DNA from: Prevotellaceae bacterium UBA3646
GTDB taxonomy: Bacteria; Bacteroidota; Bacteroidia; Bacteroidales; Bacteroidaceae
Assembly (NCBI GenBank): GCA_002373535.1
Contig: DFKL01000110.1
Coordinates: forward strand, 1-14,862
Direction of reading: 5' to 3'
DNA length: 14,862 nt
The position numbers and the translations under genes are program-made. Below the pieces are notes generated by a model that saw only the letters and a program-made list of their open reading frames with translations, was not told the origin of the DNA and ran no database searches. Below are positions 7,579 through 14,601 of this stretch, piece after piece; position 1 is the stretch's first letter, and each line of letters begins with the position of its first letter.

Positions 7579-8646
7579 TTACTTTACCACCTTGACGCCA
7601 TGGTGAAACTCACCCTCAAAGCGTTGTCCGGTCTTGTCTTCGAGTATTCCATGGCCTTCCTTCAGGCCGTTCTTGAATCCGCCTTTGTATTTTGTTCCGT
7701 CGGCTTGACGCAAGATGCCATGCCCTTCCATGATTCCGTTTACCCATTCTCCGTCATAGACGTCACCGTTTGCCCACGTGTAGCGTCCCTTGCCGTGCCG
7801 TTTGTCCTGTTTCCAGAAGCCTTCGTACCTGGCGCCGTTCTTCCAAGTGAACTTGCCGTATCCGTCATGGTCTCCGTTAAGGAAATGACCTACATACTTG
7901 TCTCCGTTCCTATAGAAAAAGACTCCTTCGCCCGTACGCTGTCCCTTGACATAGGGGCCCTCGTACCTGTCGCCGTTGTGGTATGTATAGATGCCTAAGC
8001 CGTGTTGCAGGTCGTCCTGCCACGTGCCGTTGTATTTGTCTCCGCTGGAGTATACATAGATGCCCTTCCCGTGCTTCATGTTGGCATGCCACTGGCCACG
8101 GTAGCTTTCTCCGTTGCCCCAATCAAAGAGGCCTTCACCCTCCTTCATGTCCTGCTCCCACTCGCCGTCGTAGTATGCTCCGTTGGCATAGGTGTATCGA
8201 CCCTTGCCGTGACGCTTGTCCTGATACCACAGGCCGACGTACTTGTCGCCGTTGTAGTAGAACATGGTTCCGTTGCCATGCTGGTAGTCGCGATACCACG
8301 CGCCTACATATCGGTTATTGTCGATGAAATAGTATGTGCCATGTCCGTGCTGCTGGTCCTGGTACCAGTCTCCGTCATACTTTTCTCCGTCTGCAAACTC
8401 GTAAGTCCCCTTGCCCTGGCGCTTGCCACGGTAGTATTCGCCTGTATGGCGGTCTCCGTTCTTGTAAGTAGTCGTACCTTTTCCGTGGGGTTTGCCCTTG
8501 ACAAGCTCGCCCTGGTATATGCCGCCCTCAGCAAACTGATAGCTGCCGATGACTATTTCCTGTGCCTGGAGCGAGATTACCGCCAACATCACAGGAGCAA
8601 GGATCATCCCCAGACGCTTTATATTATGTTTGTAGGTTTTATACAA
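7579..8646 (-). CDS. Exported MORN-repeat protein (13 full repeats)
   Basis: A 355-residue protein. An N-terminal signal peptide (KHNIKRLG, a hydrophobic core and LQAQ at about 26-29) is followed by MORN repeats almost to the C-terminus. Thirteen units of exactly 23 residues cover 44-342, with consensus YxGxWxxDxxHGxGxYxYxNGDx, and a 13-residue partial unit (FEGEF) ends the chain. MORN repeats form elongated beta-sheet rods and are known in membrane-lipid and protein contacts. The bacterial ones are mostly uncharacterised. Here the repeats should lie in the periplasm or outer envelope. The start is TTG at 8646. An internal ATG at 8607 would remove the positively charged part of the signal peptide, and the upstream promoter box fits the TTG better. 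It is the first gene of the glgB operon. Confidence 0.85.
   Translation of the reverse strand: MYKTYKHNIKRLGMILAPVMLAVISLQAQEIVIGSYQFAEGGIYQGELVKGKPHGKGTTTYKNGDRHTGEYYRGKRQGKGTYEFADGEKYDGDWYQDQQHGHGTYYFIDNNRYVGAWYRDYQHGNGTMFYYNGDKYVGLWYQDKRHGKGRYTYANGAYYDGEWEQDMKEGEGLFDWGNGESYRGQWHANMKHGKGIYVYSSGDKYNGTWQDDLQHGLGIYTYHNGDRYEGPYVKGQRTGEGVFFYRNGDKYVGHFLNGDHDGYGKFTWKNGARYEGFWKQDKRHGKGRYTWANGDVYDGEWVNGIMEGHGILRQADGTKYKGGFKNGLKEGHGILEDKTGQRFEGEFHHGVKVVK
7621..8517 (-). repeat. Coding tandem repeat, 13 units of 69 nt (MORN)
   Basis: Thirteen in-frame 69-nt units encode the 23-residue MORN repeats without a single insertion or deletion between units. The units have diverged in base sequence while keeping the Y-G-W and HG-G pattern. 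That suggests old duplications under constraint, not recent expansion. Confidence 0.85.
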
Positions 8647-8674
8647 AATGTTTTTATTTAACTATGTTTATGTA

Positions 8675-8682
8675 CAAAAATA
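8675..8682 (-). promoter_or_regulatory. Candidate Bacteroidota -7 box for the MORN-glgB operon
   Basis: The minus-strand sequence TATTTTTG matches TAnnTTTG and ends 28 nt before the TTG start at 8646. This is nearly the same distance as for the secreted gene at 738, which supports the TTG start. No clear -33 TTTG is seen. The box overlaps an inverted repeat (8680-8699). Confidence 0.45.
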
Positions 8683-8699
8683 CGAATTATATTTCGTAT
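8680..8699 (-). terminator. Hairpin after the PBP gene, overlapping the next promoter
   Basis: ATACGAA (8680-8686) and TTCGTAT (8693-8699) are exact reverse complements with a 6-nt AT-only spacer. On the minus strand the stem is followed at once by TTTTG, the layout of a weak intrinsic terminator about 60 nt past the PBP stop codon. The same bases contain the -7 box of the MORN gene, so the palindrome could also be an operator. The stem is short and AT-rich. Confidence 0.4.
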
Positions 8700-8760
8700 G
8701 TGTGTCTTTTTAACGTATTTTTAACCTTTATATGCCTAAAAATAACAAATTTTGTCCCAA

Positions 8761-11166
8761 CTATTCGGTCGCGGCAGTGTTGCTTCCTGACGTCTCCAAC
8801 GGGTGTGCGGCGTCTACTGCTCCTACGGTCATGATTTCGGCAGATTCAGCATCGCCTGTCGTGTCTTCGTTCTCCGGGGCGTCACGATGATAGCGGTCTC
8901 CGGCCTTGGATGTCTTCAGTCCTTCTGGAATCTCGAAGTTCTCGTCAGGCCTGTATCCCAGCCTGGTATCTGCAAATACCTTTTTCAGGAAGTATGCACA
9001 GACGGGCAGGGCGGCGGCTGCGCCTTGGCCTATGGAGCCTGAGGCGAAATGAACGTCGCGCTCGTCTCCACCCACCCATGCTCCGAAACTGAGCCTCGGC
9101 GTGTATCCGACGAACCATCCGTCTGTATTGTCGTTGGTCGTCCCTGTCTTGCCTGCCATAGGGGCAGTAACTCCCATCCGCCGCATGCGCGAGCCTGTTC
9201 CGCCGTTGACAACGCCTTGCATCAGTATGACCATCTTCCACGCTGCATCGCTGCTGATTACGTGATGTATCTGTGGCTGGAAGCTGGCAATCACATGTCC
9301 GTCGCTGTCTTGGATCTTTGTAACGAAACGTGGGGCACGGCGCATACCCTGACGGGCAAATGCCGTATATGCGCTGACCATCTCAAGTACGCTGATCTCG
9401 CATGATCCCAGCGCGAGTGTCATCGTAGGCTTGATATTGTAGTTACGTATTCCGAATTCGTGTACGAGATCGACCAGCATGCCTGGATCCAACTGGCTCA
9501 TGAGCCATGCCGAAACCCAGTTGTTGGAGCGTGCCAAGGCCCACTTCAGCGTCACCATCTGTCCATAGCAGGCACGGCTGCCGTTTCGCGGTGTCCAATA
9601 TCCTCCTCCAGGCAGATGATAGGTTTGCTGCCAGTTAGGAGCCTTGTCGTCAGGACCGTAACCGTTGTCCATCGCCATTGCGTATAGATATGGCTTCATG
9701 GTCGAGCCTACCTGGCGGCGTCCCTGACCTGCCATATCATAACGGAAGTGGTTGTAGTCCAGTCCTCCTACGTATGCCTTGACGTCTCCGGTTTCACAAT
9801 CCATGCATACAAAGCCTGAGTGCAGGAATCCCTTGTAGTATTTCAAACTGTCCAACGGGGTCATGACGGTGTCTACTTCTCCCCTGGGGGTATACACGCT
9901 CATCTCTACGGGAACGTTGAAACTCTCGTCAATCTCACTATCGCTGTATCCTGCCGACTTCATGGTTGCATAACGCTCGCTCTGCTTCTTGGCGCGTGCA
10001 ATGTCGGCTGCGACTCTCTTGACGGAAAGGCCGCGGAAATACGGCTTGTTGGGGTTTGAGACCTGCTCACGGTTGAAAATAGGCTGCAGGTACTTTACTA
10101 CGTGTTCGTACATGGCTTCCTCGGCATACTGTTGCATACGACTGTCCAAGGAACACGTAATCTTCAAACCGTCGGTATATAGGTTGTAGTGGTTTCCGTC
10201 CTTGTCTACATTCTTGTTACACCATCCGTATATTGGGTCTTGCTCCCATGCAATGGAATCCTCTATGTATTTATGCTTCTGCCAACCTGAATAGTCGTCG
10301 GGATCCGGTTTCCTGGCCATCAGTATCTGGCGAAGGTATTCCTTGACATAGCATCCGATGCCTGTATTATGCCCTACCCGACGGAAATTGAGAGACAACG
10401 GCTTTGCCTTGTACATCTCGGCTTCGGATTCCGTAAGATAGCCGACCTTGTGCATCTGGTCCAAGACTACATTCCTGCGCTCCTGGGCGCGCTCGGGGAC
10501 CCGAACCGGGTTGAAGTATGACGGATTCTTGCACATGCCTACGAGCATCGCGCTCTCGTCAACCGTCAGCTCGTGCGGCTCCTTATTAAAATATGTACGG
10601 GATGCCGTCTTGATACCTACGGCATTGTGCAGGAAATCAAAGTAGTTGAGATACATGGTAATTATCTCCTGCTTTGTATAATAGCGTTCCAGCTTCACGG
10701 CAATAAGCCACTCGATAGGCTTTTGCAGGAGTCGCTGCATTGTGGTCGCTGCATGTTCGCTGTATAGCTGCTTGGCCAACTGCTGCGTTATGGTAGAGCC
10801 TCCACCTGCGCTCTTCATGCCCATGAATCCACGCTTGACAACTGCTCGCATCAGTGCGCGGAAGTCTATGCCAGAATGCTCGTAGAAACGCTCGTCTTCT
10901 GTTGCAACGAGCGCTTCGACCATGGCCGGTGCAATTGAGTCGTATTCGGTAAACAGGCGGTTTGTCGCTCCGTAGCTGTATGTTCCCATAAGCTTGCCGT
11001 CACTGGTAACTATCTGGCTGGCAAACTTGTCTACGGGATTGGACAGCGACTGCATATCAGGCATATAGCCGATGAGTCCCTCACTGACCATAAACATCAG
11101 GCATGCCACTCCTCCGATAATGGAAAGCAGCACAGTCCACATGGCTATGACAATCTTCTTCCTCAT
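8761..11166 (-). CDS. mrcA: Class A penicillin-binding protein (bifunctional transglycosylase/transpeptidase)
   Basis: PBP1A-type enzyme that polymerises and cross-links peptidoglycan at the outer face of the inner membrane. It has 801 residues with a single N-terminal membrane anchor (about 5-28). The GT51 transglycosylase domain shows EDERFYEHSGID with catalytic Glu90 and GGSTITQQLAKQLY (122-135). The transpeptidase domain has the three active-site motifs: STMK with nucleophile Ser488 and Lys491, SNN at 547-549, and KTGT at 673-676. The C-terminal 50 or so residues are acidic, rich in Asp, Glu, Ser and Thr, and probably disordered. The gene starts 24 nt after the pyrI stop and is probably read from the pyrB promoter. 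The symbol mrcA (ponA) is used by family, and no other PBP can be compared within the window. Confidence 0.93.
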   Translation of the reverse strand: MRKKIVIAMWTVLLSIIGGVACLMFMVSEGLIGYMPDMQSLSNPVDKFASQIVTSDGKLMGTYSYGATNRLFTEYDSIAPAMVEALVATEDERFYEHSGIDFRALMRAVVKRGFMGMKSAGGGSTITQQLAKQLYSEHAATTMQRLLQKPIEWLIAVKLERYYTKQEIITMYLNYFDFLHNAVGIKTASRTYFNKEPHELTVDESAMLVGMCKNPSYFNPVRVPERAQERRNVVLDQMHKVGYLTESEAEMYKAKPLSLNFRRVGHNTGIGCYVKEYLRQILMARKPDPDDYSGWQKHKYIEDSIAWEQDPIYGWCNKNVDKDGNHYNLYTDGLKITCSLDSRMQQYAEEAMYEHVVKYLQPIFNREQVSNPNKPYFRGLSVKRVAADIARAKKQSERYATMKSAGYSDSEIDESFNVPVEMSVYTPRGEVDTVMTPLDSLKYYKGFLHSGFVCMDCETGDVKAYVGGLDYNHFRYDMAGQGRRQVGSTMKPYLYAMAMDNGYGPDDKAPNWQQTYHLPGGGYWTPRNGSRACYGQMVTLKWALARSNNWVSAWLMSQLDPGMLVDLVHEFGIRNYNIKPTMTLALGSCEISVLEMVSAYTAFARQGMRRAPRFVTKIQDSDGHVIASFQPQIHHVISSDAAWKMVILMQGVVNGGTGSRMRRMGVTAPMAGKTGTTNDNTDGWFVGYTPRLSFGAWVGGDERDVHFASGSIGQGAAAALPVCAYFLKKVFADTRLGYRPDENFEIPEGLKTSKAGDRYHRDAPENEDTTGDAESAEIMTVGAVDAAHPLETSGSNTAATE

Positions 11167-11190
11167 TGCGTATATGTTGTGTGTATATAC

Positions 11191-11646
11191 TTACTTTATC
11201 TTCACCTCGCTGCGCGGAATGTCACGGTTGCAGTAGCAGCAGCGGAGTATCTCTCCGTCCTGGCCGATGGCACGGAAACGGGTCTTCATTGGCTCGTTGT
11301 TTGTAATACACTTGGGATTTGAGCATCTGACCGTGTCAACGAGCAGCTCCGGCATCACTACCGTACGTTTTTCCACGATTTTATAATCACGTATGATGCA
11401 CAACGTGACATTGGGGGCGACAATGCTCAACTGGTTAAGTTCCTCGTCGGTAAAATACTTGTCGGCTACCTTGATGATACTCTTATGACCCATGTCTGCG
11501 CTCTTCAGGTTAAAACCTACGGTCACCGCGGTCTTCATCCTCTCAAGGTGCAGGAGATTAACGACATCAAACAACCTGTCGCTGGGAATATGGTCTATTA
11601 CCGTGCCGTTTTCGATTGCGGCTACCAAAAGCTTGTCGTGCGCCAT
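11191..11646 (-). CDS. pyrI: Aspartate carbamoyltransferase regulatory subunit
   Basis: A 151-residue regulatory chain of ATCase, which assembles with PyrB and lets nucleotides (CTP, UTP and ATP in the E. coli enzyme) tune the first committed step of pyrimidine synthesis. The N-terminal allosteric domain shows GTVIDHIPSDRLF (14-26). The C-terminal zinc domain carries four Cys ligands: Cys108 and Cys113 (CSNPKC), then Cys136 and Cys139 (CCYC), so zinc binding and contact with PyrB should be intact. Length is normal. It follows pyrB after 23 nt of A-rich sequence on the same strand, the standard pyrBI arrangement. Confidence 0.96.
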   Translation of the reverse strand: MAHDKLLVAAIENGTVIDHIPSDRLFDVVNLLHLERMKTAVTVGFNLKSADMGHKSIIKVADKYFTDEELNQLSIVAPNVTLCIIRDYKIVEKRTVVMPELLVDTVRCSNPKCITNNEPMKTRFRAIGQDGEILRCCYCNRDIPRSEVKIK

Positions 11647-11669
11647 ATCTTTTTCTTTCTATTTTCCAT

Positions 11670-12629
11670 TCAATGCATTGTGTCTGCCATCACCTGGTCA
11701 AGACTGATTCCAAGTACATCGCAGATAAGTGCCTGACGTGCATACAGTCCGTTTCGCGCCTGCTGGAAATAGTATGCGAACGGTGTATCGTCTATAGAGT
11801 ATTCTATCTCATTGACACGAGGCAACGGATGTAGGATCTTCATATTACTACGAGCCTTTCCAAGCATGTCGCATTTGAGCAGATAACGGTCTTTGACTCT
11901 CTCATACTCGTCCAGATCCACGAACCTTTCCTTCTGTACACGAGTCATATATAGGATATCTGCATCCTTTATGGTATCTGCATTGAAATCCTGGTGTTCC
12001 ACGTAGCGTATCCCGTATTCATCGCAATATCGCTTATATATATCGGGCATTGCCAGCTCATCGGGTGCAATGAAATGGAACGTGGGATTAAAGTGCCGCA
12101 TTGCCATAAGCAAGGAGTGTACGGTACGACCGTACTTCAGGTCTCCGACCATATATATGTTCAGACCATCCAGTCTGCCCTGCGTCTGATTGATGGTATA
12201 CAAATCCAGCATGGTCTGTGAAGGATGCTGGTTTGCGCCGTCTCCTGCATTGACTATAGGCACGGGAGCAACTTCGCTTGCATATTGGGCAGCTCCTTCC
12301 AGATAGTGACGCATTACTATGACATCGGCATAGTTGCTGACCATCATAATCGTATCCTTGAGAGTTTCGCCCTTGGTGCCACTGGTGACCTTGGGGTCGG
12401 CAAAACCTATGACCCTGGCTCCCAACCTGTTGGCCGCTGTCTCAAAACTGAGCCGTGTACGTGTGCTGGGCTCAAAGAAAAGAGTGGCAACGACCTTGCC
12501 GTCAAGAAGACGACGGTTTGGATTCTGCTCAAATTCATGAGCCATGCGTATAAGATACTCGATTTTCTCTCTGGAATGGTTGGCCAGAGTCACAAGACTG
12601 CTATTCTGCATAATACGATTTGATGACAT
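11670..12629 (-). CDS. pyrB: Aspartate carbamoyltransferase catalytic subunit
   Basis: This enzyme joins carbamoyl phosphate and L-aspartate to give N-carbamoyl-L-aspartate in de novo pyrimidine synthesis. Its 319 residues hold the full active-site set: FEPSTRTR (52-59) for carbamoyl phosphate, SGTKGET (83-89) with the loop Lys86, HPSQ (135-138) and HPLPR (267-271). The reading frame starts at 12629 (MSSNRIMQNSS), but Met7 at 12611 is also plausible because many relatives start close to SLVTLANHS. It is the first gene of a probable pyrB-pyrI-PBP operon with a -7 box 25 nt upstream. I see no pyrimidine attenuator hairpin in the short leader. Confidence 0.97.
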   Translation of the reverse strand: MSSNRIMQNSSLVTLANHSREKIEYLIRMAHEFEQNPNRRLLDGKVVATLFFEPSTRTRLSFETAANRLGARVIGFADPKVTSGTKGETLKDTIMMVSNYADVIVMRHYLEGAAQYASEVAPVPIVNAGDGANQHPSQTMLDLYTINQTQGRLDGLNIYMVGDLKYGRTVHSLLMAMRHFNPTFHFIAPDELAMPDIYKRYCDEYGIRYVEHQDFNADTIKDADILYMTRVQKERFVDLDEYERVKDRYLLKCDMLGKARSNMKILHPLPRVNEIEYSIDDTPFAYYFQQARNGLYARQALICDVLGISLDQVMADTMH

Positions 12630-12653
12630 AAATTATGCGACGATTACCGAATA

Positions 12654-12661
12654 CAAAGATA
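12654..12661 (-). promoter_or_regulatory. Candidate -7 box for pyrB
   Basis: The minus-strand sequence TATCTTTG matches TAnnTTTG. It ends 24 nt before the upstream pyrB ATG at 12629 and 42 nt before the alternative ATG at 12611. A TTTG lies upstream on the same strand (12675-12678), but only 13 nt away, which is too close for the usual -33 element. Confidence 0.45.
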
Positions 12662-12765
12662 CATTTTTTTGGTTCAAAAGCTTAAAACATGACTGCAATT
12701 ATAAAATTAATAATGTGTTTTGCACAAAAAACATACAAAAAGGTATTAATATCAGCATAAATACA

Positions 12766-12773
12766 TACCTTTG
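12766..12773 (+). promoter_or_regulatory. Candidate -7 box for glyA
   Basis: TACCTTTG matches TAnnTTTG and ends 38 nt before the glyA ATG. No good -33 TTTG is seen at the usual distance. The leader has no Shine-Dalgarno sequence. Confidence 0.5.
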
Positions 12774-12811
12774 TCACCTACGGCAGAATAACTTTATCTA
12801 CAGAATTTAAT

Positions 12812-14086
12812 ATGGACAACACCGTATTTGAACTTATCAAGGAAGAGCGTGCACGCCAGATGCGTGGTATCGAGCTCATAGCAAGTGAGAACTTTGTGTC
12901 GGACGAAGTAATGCAGGCAATGGGGTCTGTATTCACAAACAAATATGCCGAGGGCTATCCCGGCAAGCGATATTATGGCGGATGTCAGGTCGTGGACAAG
13001 GTTGAGCAACTTGCCATAGACCGAGTATGCCAGTTGTTTGATGCCGAATATGCCAACGTACAGCCACACTCAGGCGCCCAGGCCAATGCTGCTGTCTTTC
13101 TCGCCGTATTGAATCCCGGTGATACGTTCATGGGGCTCAACCTGGATCACGGAGGACACCTGAGTCATGGTTCTTCGGTCAATACTTCCGGCATTATCTA
13201 CAAGCCTGTAGGGTACAACCTGAACAAGGAAACTGGGCGTGTAGACTATGACGAGATGGAGATGCTTGCGCTGAGGCACAAGCCAAAACTGATTATAGGA
13301 GGAGGCTCGGCTTACAGTCGCGAATGGGACTACAGGCGTATGCGCGAGATTGCTGACAAGACGGGTGCCCTGCTAATGATAGACATGGCACATCCCGCCG
13401 GACTCATTGCTGCCGGCTTGCTGGACAATCCGGTAAAATATGCACATATCGTAACATCCACCACGCACAAGACACTGCGCGGTCCGCGTGGCGGTATAAT
13501 CCTGATGGGCAAGGACTTTGACAACCCGTGGGGCAAAAAAACTCCAAAGGGTGAAATCAAGAAGATGTCTGCCTTGCTGAACAGTGCCGTATTTCCAGGT
13601 ATTCAGGGTGGTCCTCTGGAACACGTCATTGCTGCCAAGGCCGTTGCGTTTGGAGAATGCCTGAAGCCGGAATGGAAACAATATGCGCTGCAAGTGCAGA
13701 GAAATGCAAAGAAGCTTGCTGAAGAGCTTATCGCACGCGGTTTCTATATCGTAAGCGGCGGCACCGACAACCACTCGATGTTAGTAGACCTGCGCACAAA
13801 GTACCCTGACCTGACCGGCAAGGTTGCCGAGAAAGCTCTTGTCGCTGCTGACATTACGGCCAACAAGAACATGGTGCCTTTTGATTCACGCAGTGCTTTC
13901 CAGACATCAGGCATACGTCTGGGCACACCTGCCATAACTACACGTGGGGCTAAGGAGGACCTGATGAAACAGGTCGCCGAATTCATCGAGCGTGTACTGG
14001 ACGACCCTGAAAACGATGCCAACATTGCCAAGGTTCGCAACGAGGTGAACGAGATCATGGCCGGCTATCCGCTATTTGCATGGTAG
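12812..14086 (+). CDS. glyA: Serine hydroxymethyltransferase
   Basis: This cytoplasmic PLP enzyme interconverts serine and tetrahydrofolate with glycine and 5,10-methylene-tetrahydrofolate, the main source of one-carbon units. Its 424 residues match the family length. It shows ELIASENFVS (21-30), NKYAEGYPGKRYYGG (43-57) and QPHSGAQAN (84-92). DMAHPAG is at 191-197, and Lys220 in TSTTHKTLRGPRGG is the PLP Schiff-base lysine. It is the only plus-strand gene in the window, transcribed divergently from pyrB and convergently with the rpmB-rpmG-DUF4295 cluster. The start ATG is supported by the MDNTVFELIKEE N-terminus and the upstream -7 box. A strong hairpin follows 24 nt after the stop. Confidence 0.98.
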   Translation: MDNTVFELIKEERARQMRGIELIASENFVSDEVMQAMGSVFTNKYAEGYPGKRYYGGCQVVDKVEQLAIDRVCQLFDAEYANVQPHSGAQANAAVFLAVLNPGDTFMGLNLDHGGHLSHGSSVNTSGIIYKPVGYNLNKETGRVDYDEMEMLALRHKPKLIIGGGSAYSREWDYRRMREIADKTGALLMIDMAHPAGLIAAGLLDNPVKYAHIVTSTTHKTLRGPRGGIILMGKDFDNPWGKKTPKGEIKKMSALLNSAVFPGIQGGPLEHVIAAKAVAFGECLKPEWKQYALQVQRNAKKLAEELIARGFYIVSGGTDNHSMLVDLRTKYPDLTGKVAEKALVAADITANKNMVPFDSRSAFQTSGIRLGTPAITTRGAKEDLMKQVAEFIERVLDDPENDANIAKVRNEVNEIMAGYPLFAW

Positions 14087-14110
14087 AAAGGCAGAGAATA
14101 CAAATAAAAG

Positions 14111-14144
14111 AAATCCCCAACCTTTGCGGAGAGGCTGGGGATTT
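14111..14144. terminator. Bidirectional terminator between glyA and the DUF4295 gene
   Basis: The arms 14111-14122 and 14133-14144 (AAATCCCCAACC against GGCTGGGGATTT) form a 12-bp stem with one A/C mismatch and a 10-nt loop. On the plus strand AATTTTG follows; on the minus strand TTTCTTTTATTTG follows. Both sides are T-rich, so the hairpin can end glyA transcription and the convergent ribosomal-protein transcript. Confidence 0.85.
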
Positions 14145-14179
14145 AATTTTGTATTGGTAAAGTATCTTAGAGCAGAGGA

Positions 14180-14335
14180 TTAGTTCTTGAAGAAATCCTT
14201 GACGGCCTCGTTAGGGACCATCTGCTCATCGAAAGAGTAAGAACCGCTTGGGTTCTTAACCATCTTGATGACCTTTGTGTAAGAACGACCATCGGTCTTA
14301 CCAGTCTGCAGTGTTGCGACAGTTTTTTTAGCCAT
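14180..14335 (-). CDS. DUF4295 small basic protein (probable ribosomal protein)
   Basis: A 51-residue Lys-rich protein starting MAKKTVATLQTG, with KVIKMVKNPSGSY in the middle and QMVPNEAVKDFF near the end. This pattern fits DUF4295, a short family that I know from Bacteroidota directly downstream of bL28 and bL33 genes, as here. From memory, a Bacteroidota-specific ribosomal protein called bL38 was seen in a Flavobacterium ribosome structure, and I believe it is this family, but I could not check. It is third in the cluster, 64 nt after rpmG. No Shine-Dalgarno precedes the ATG. The shared terminator is 35 nt past the stop. The gene is easy to miss because it is so short. Confidence 0.88.
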   Translation of the reverse strand: MAKKTVATLQTGKTDGRSYTKVIKMVKNPSGSYSFDEQMVPNEAVKDFFKN

Positions 14336-14386
14336 AACTTAGTCTATTACTTGTGATTTAAATTTTGCCCAAAAAGGATTTCGTGA

Positions 14387-14402
14387 TAAGCACAAGTGCT
14401 TA
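14387..14402 (-). repeat. Palindrome including the rpmG stop codon
   Basis: TAAGCAC and GTGCTTA are exact reverse complements separated by two bases. In the transcript this gives a 6-bp stem with a CUUG tetraloop, and the first three bases of the stem are the rpmG stop codon UAA. No U-tract follows directly, so it is probably a processing or stability element, not a terminator. Chance is possible for such a short site. Confidence 0.4.
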
Positions 14403-14588
14403 CTTAATCTCCTTATGTACTGTCATTCTCTTCAGAATGGGGTTGTACTTCTTGAGCTCCAAACGCTCCGGAGTGTTCTTGCGGTTCTTCGTCGTAATGT
14501 AACGTGAAGTTCCGGGCAGACCACTCTCCTTCATCTCGGTGCACTCCAGGATAACCTGGACGCGATTGCCTTTAGCTTTCTTTGCCAT
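14400..14588 (-). CDS. rpmG: Large-subunit ribosomal protein bL33
   Basis: A 62-residue, Lys/Arg-rich protein of the 50S subunit with the usual bL33 landmarks: MAKKAKGNRVQVILECTE, TSRYITTKNRKNTPERLELKKYNP and a basic C-terminus. Only one Cys is present (Cys16), so this is a Cys-poor, non-zinc form. It begins 19 nt after the rpmB stop. A canonical AGGAGG lies 7 nt before the ATG, unlike every other gene in the window. Confidence 0.97.
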   Translation of the reverse strand: MAKKAKGNRVQVILECTEMKESGLPGTSRYITTKNRKNTPERLELKKYNPILKRMTVHKEIK

Positions 14589-14595
14589 GATTCTT

Positions 14596-14601
14596 CCTCC
14601 T
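14596..14601 (-). promoter_or_regulatory. Strong Shine-Dalgarno sequence of rpmG
   Basis: On the minus strand AGGAGG is followed by 7 nt (AAGAATC) and the rpmG ATG, which is ideal spacing. None of the other start regions in this window has such a sequence, and Bacteroidota ribosomes are known to hide their anti-Shine-Dalgarno. Confidence 0.8.

Larger units (their letters stand above)
12630..12811. promoter_or_regulatory. Divergent intergenic promoter region between pyrB and glyA
   Basis: This is the longest gap between genes in the window (182 nt). It is markedly more AT-rich than its flanks, with A and T runs, and holds one candidate -7 box facing each way. I see no tRNA, riboswitch fold, purine-regulator palindrome or small ORF with coding character here. 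Confidence 0.6.

Noticed and set aside
7621..8517. Regular DNA periodicity that could suggest a CRISPR array
   Set aside because: The 69-nt period is in frame and diverged, and it encodes MORN repeats. There are no identical repeats with unique spacers.
8002..8661. Plus-strand frame of 219 codons
   Set aside because: Antisense shadow of the MORN repeats; its apparent repeats come from the opposite strand.
12630..12811. Possible riboswitch or attenuator between pyrB and glyA
   Set aside because: The region is AT-rich without stable paired elements or known conserved cores, and the leaders after the -7 boxes are too short for a large aptamer.
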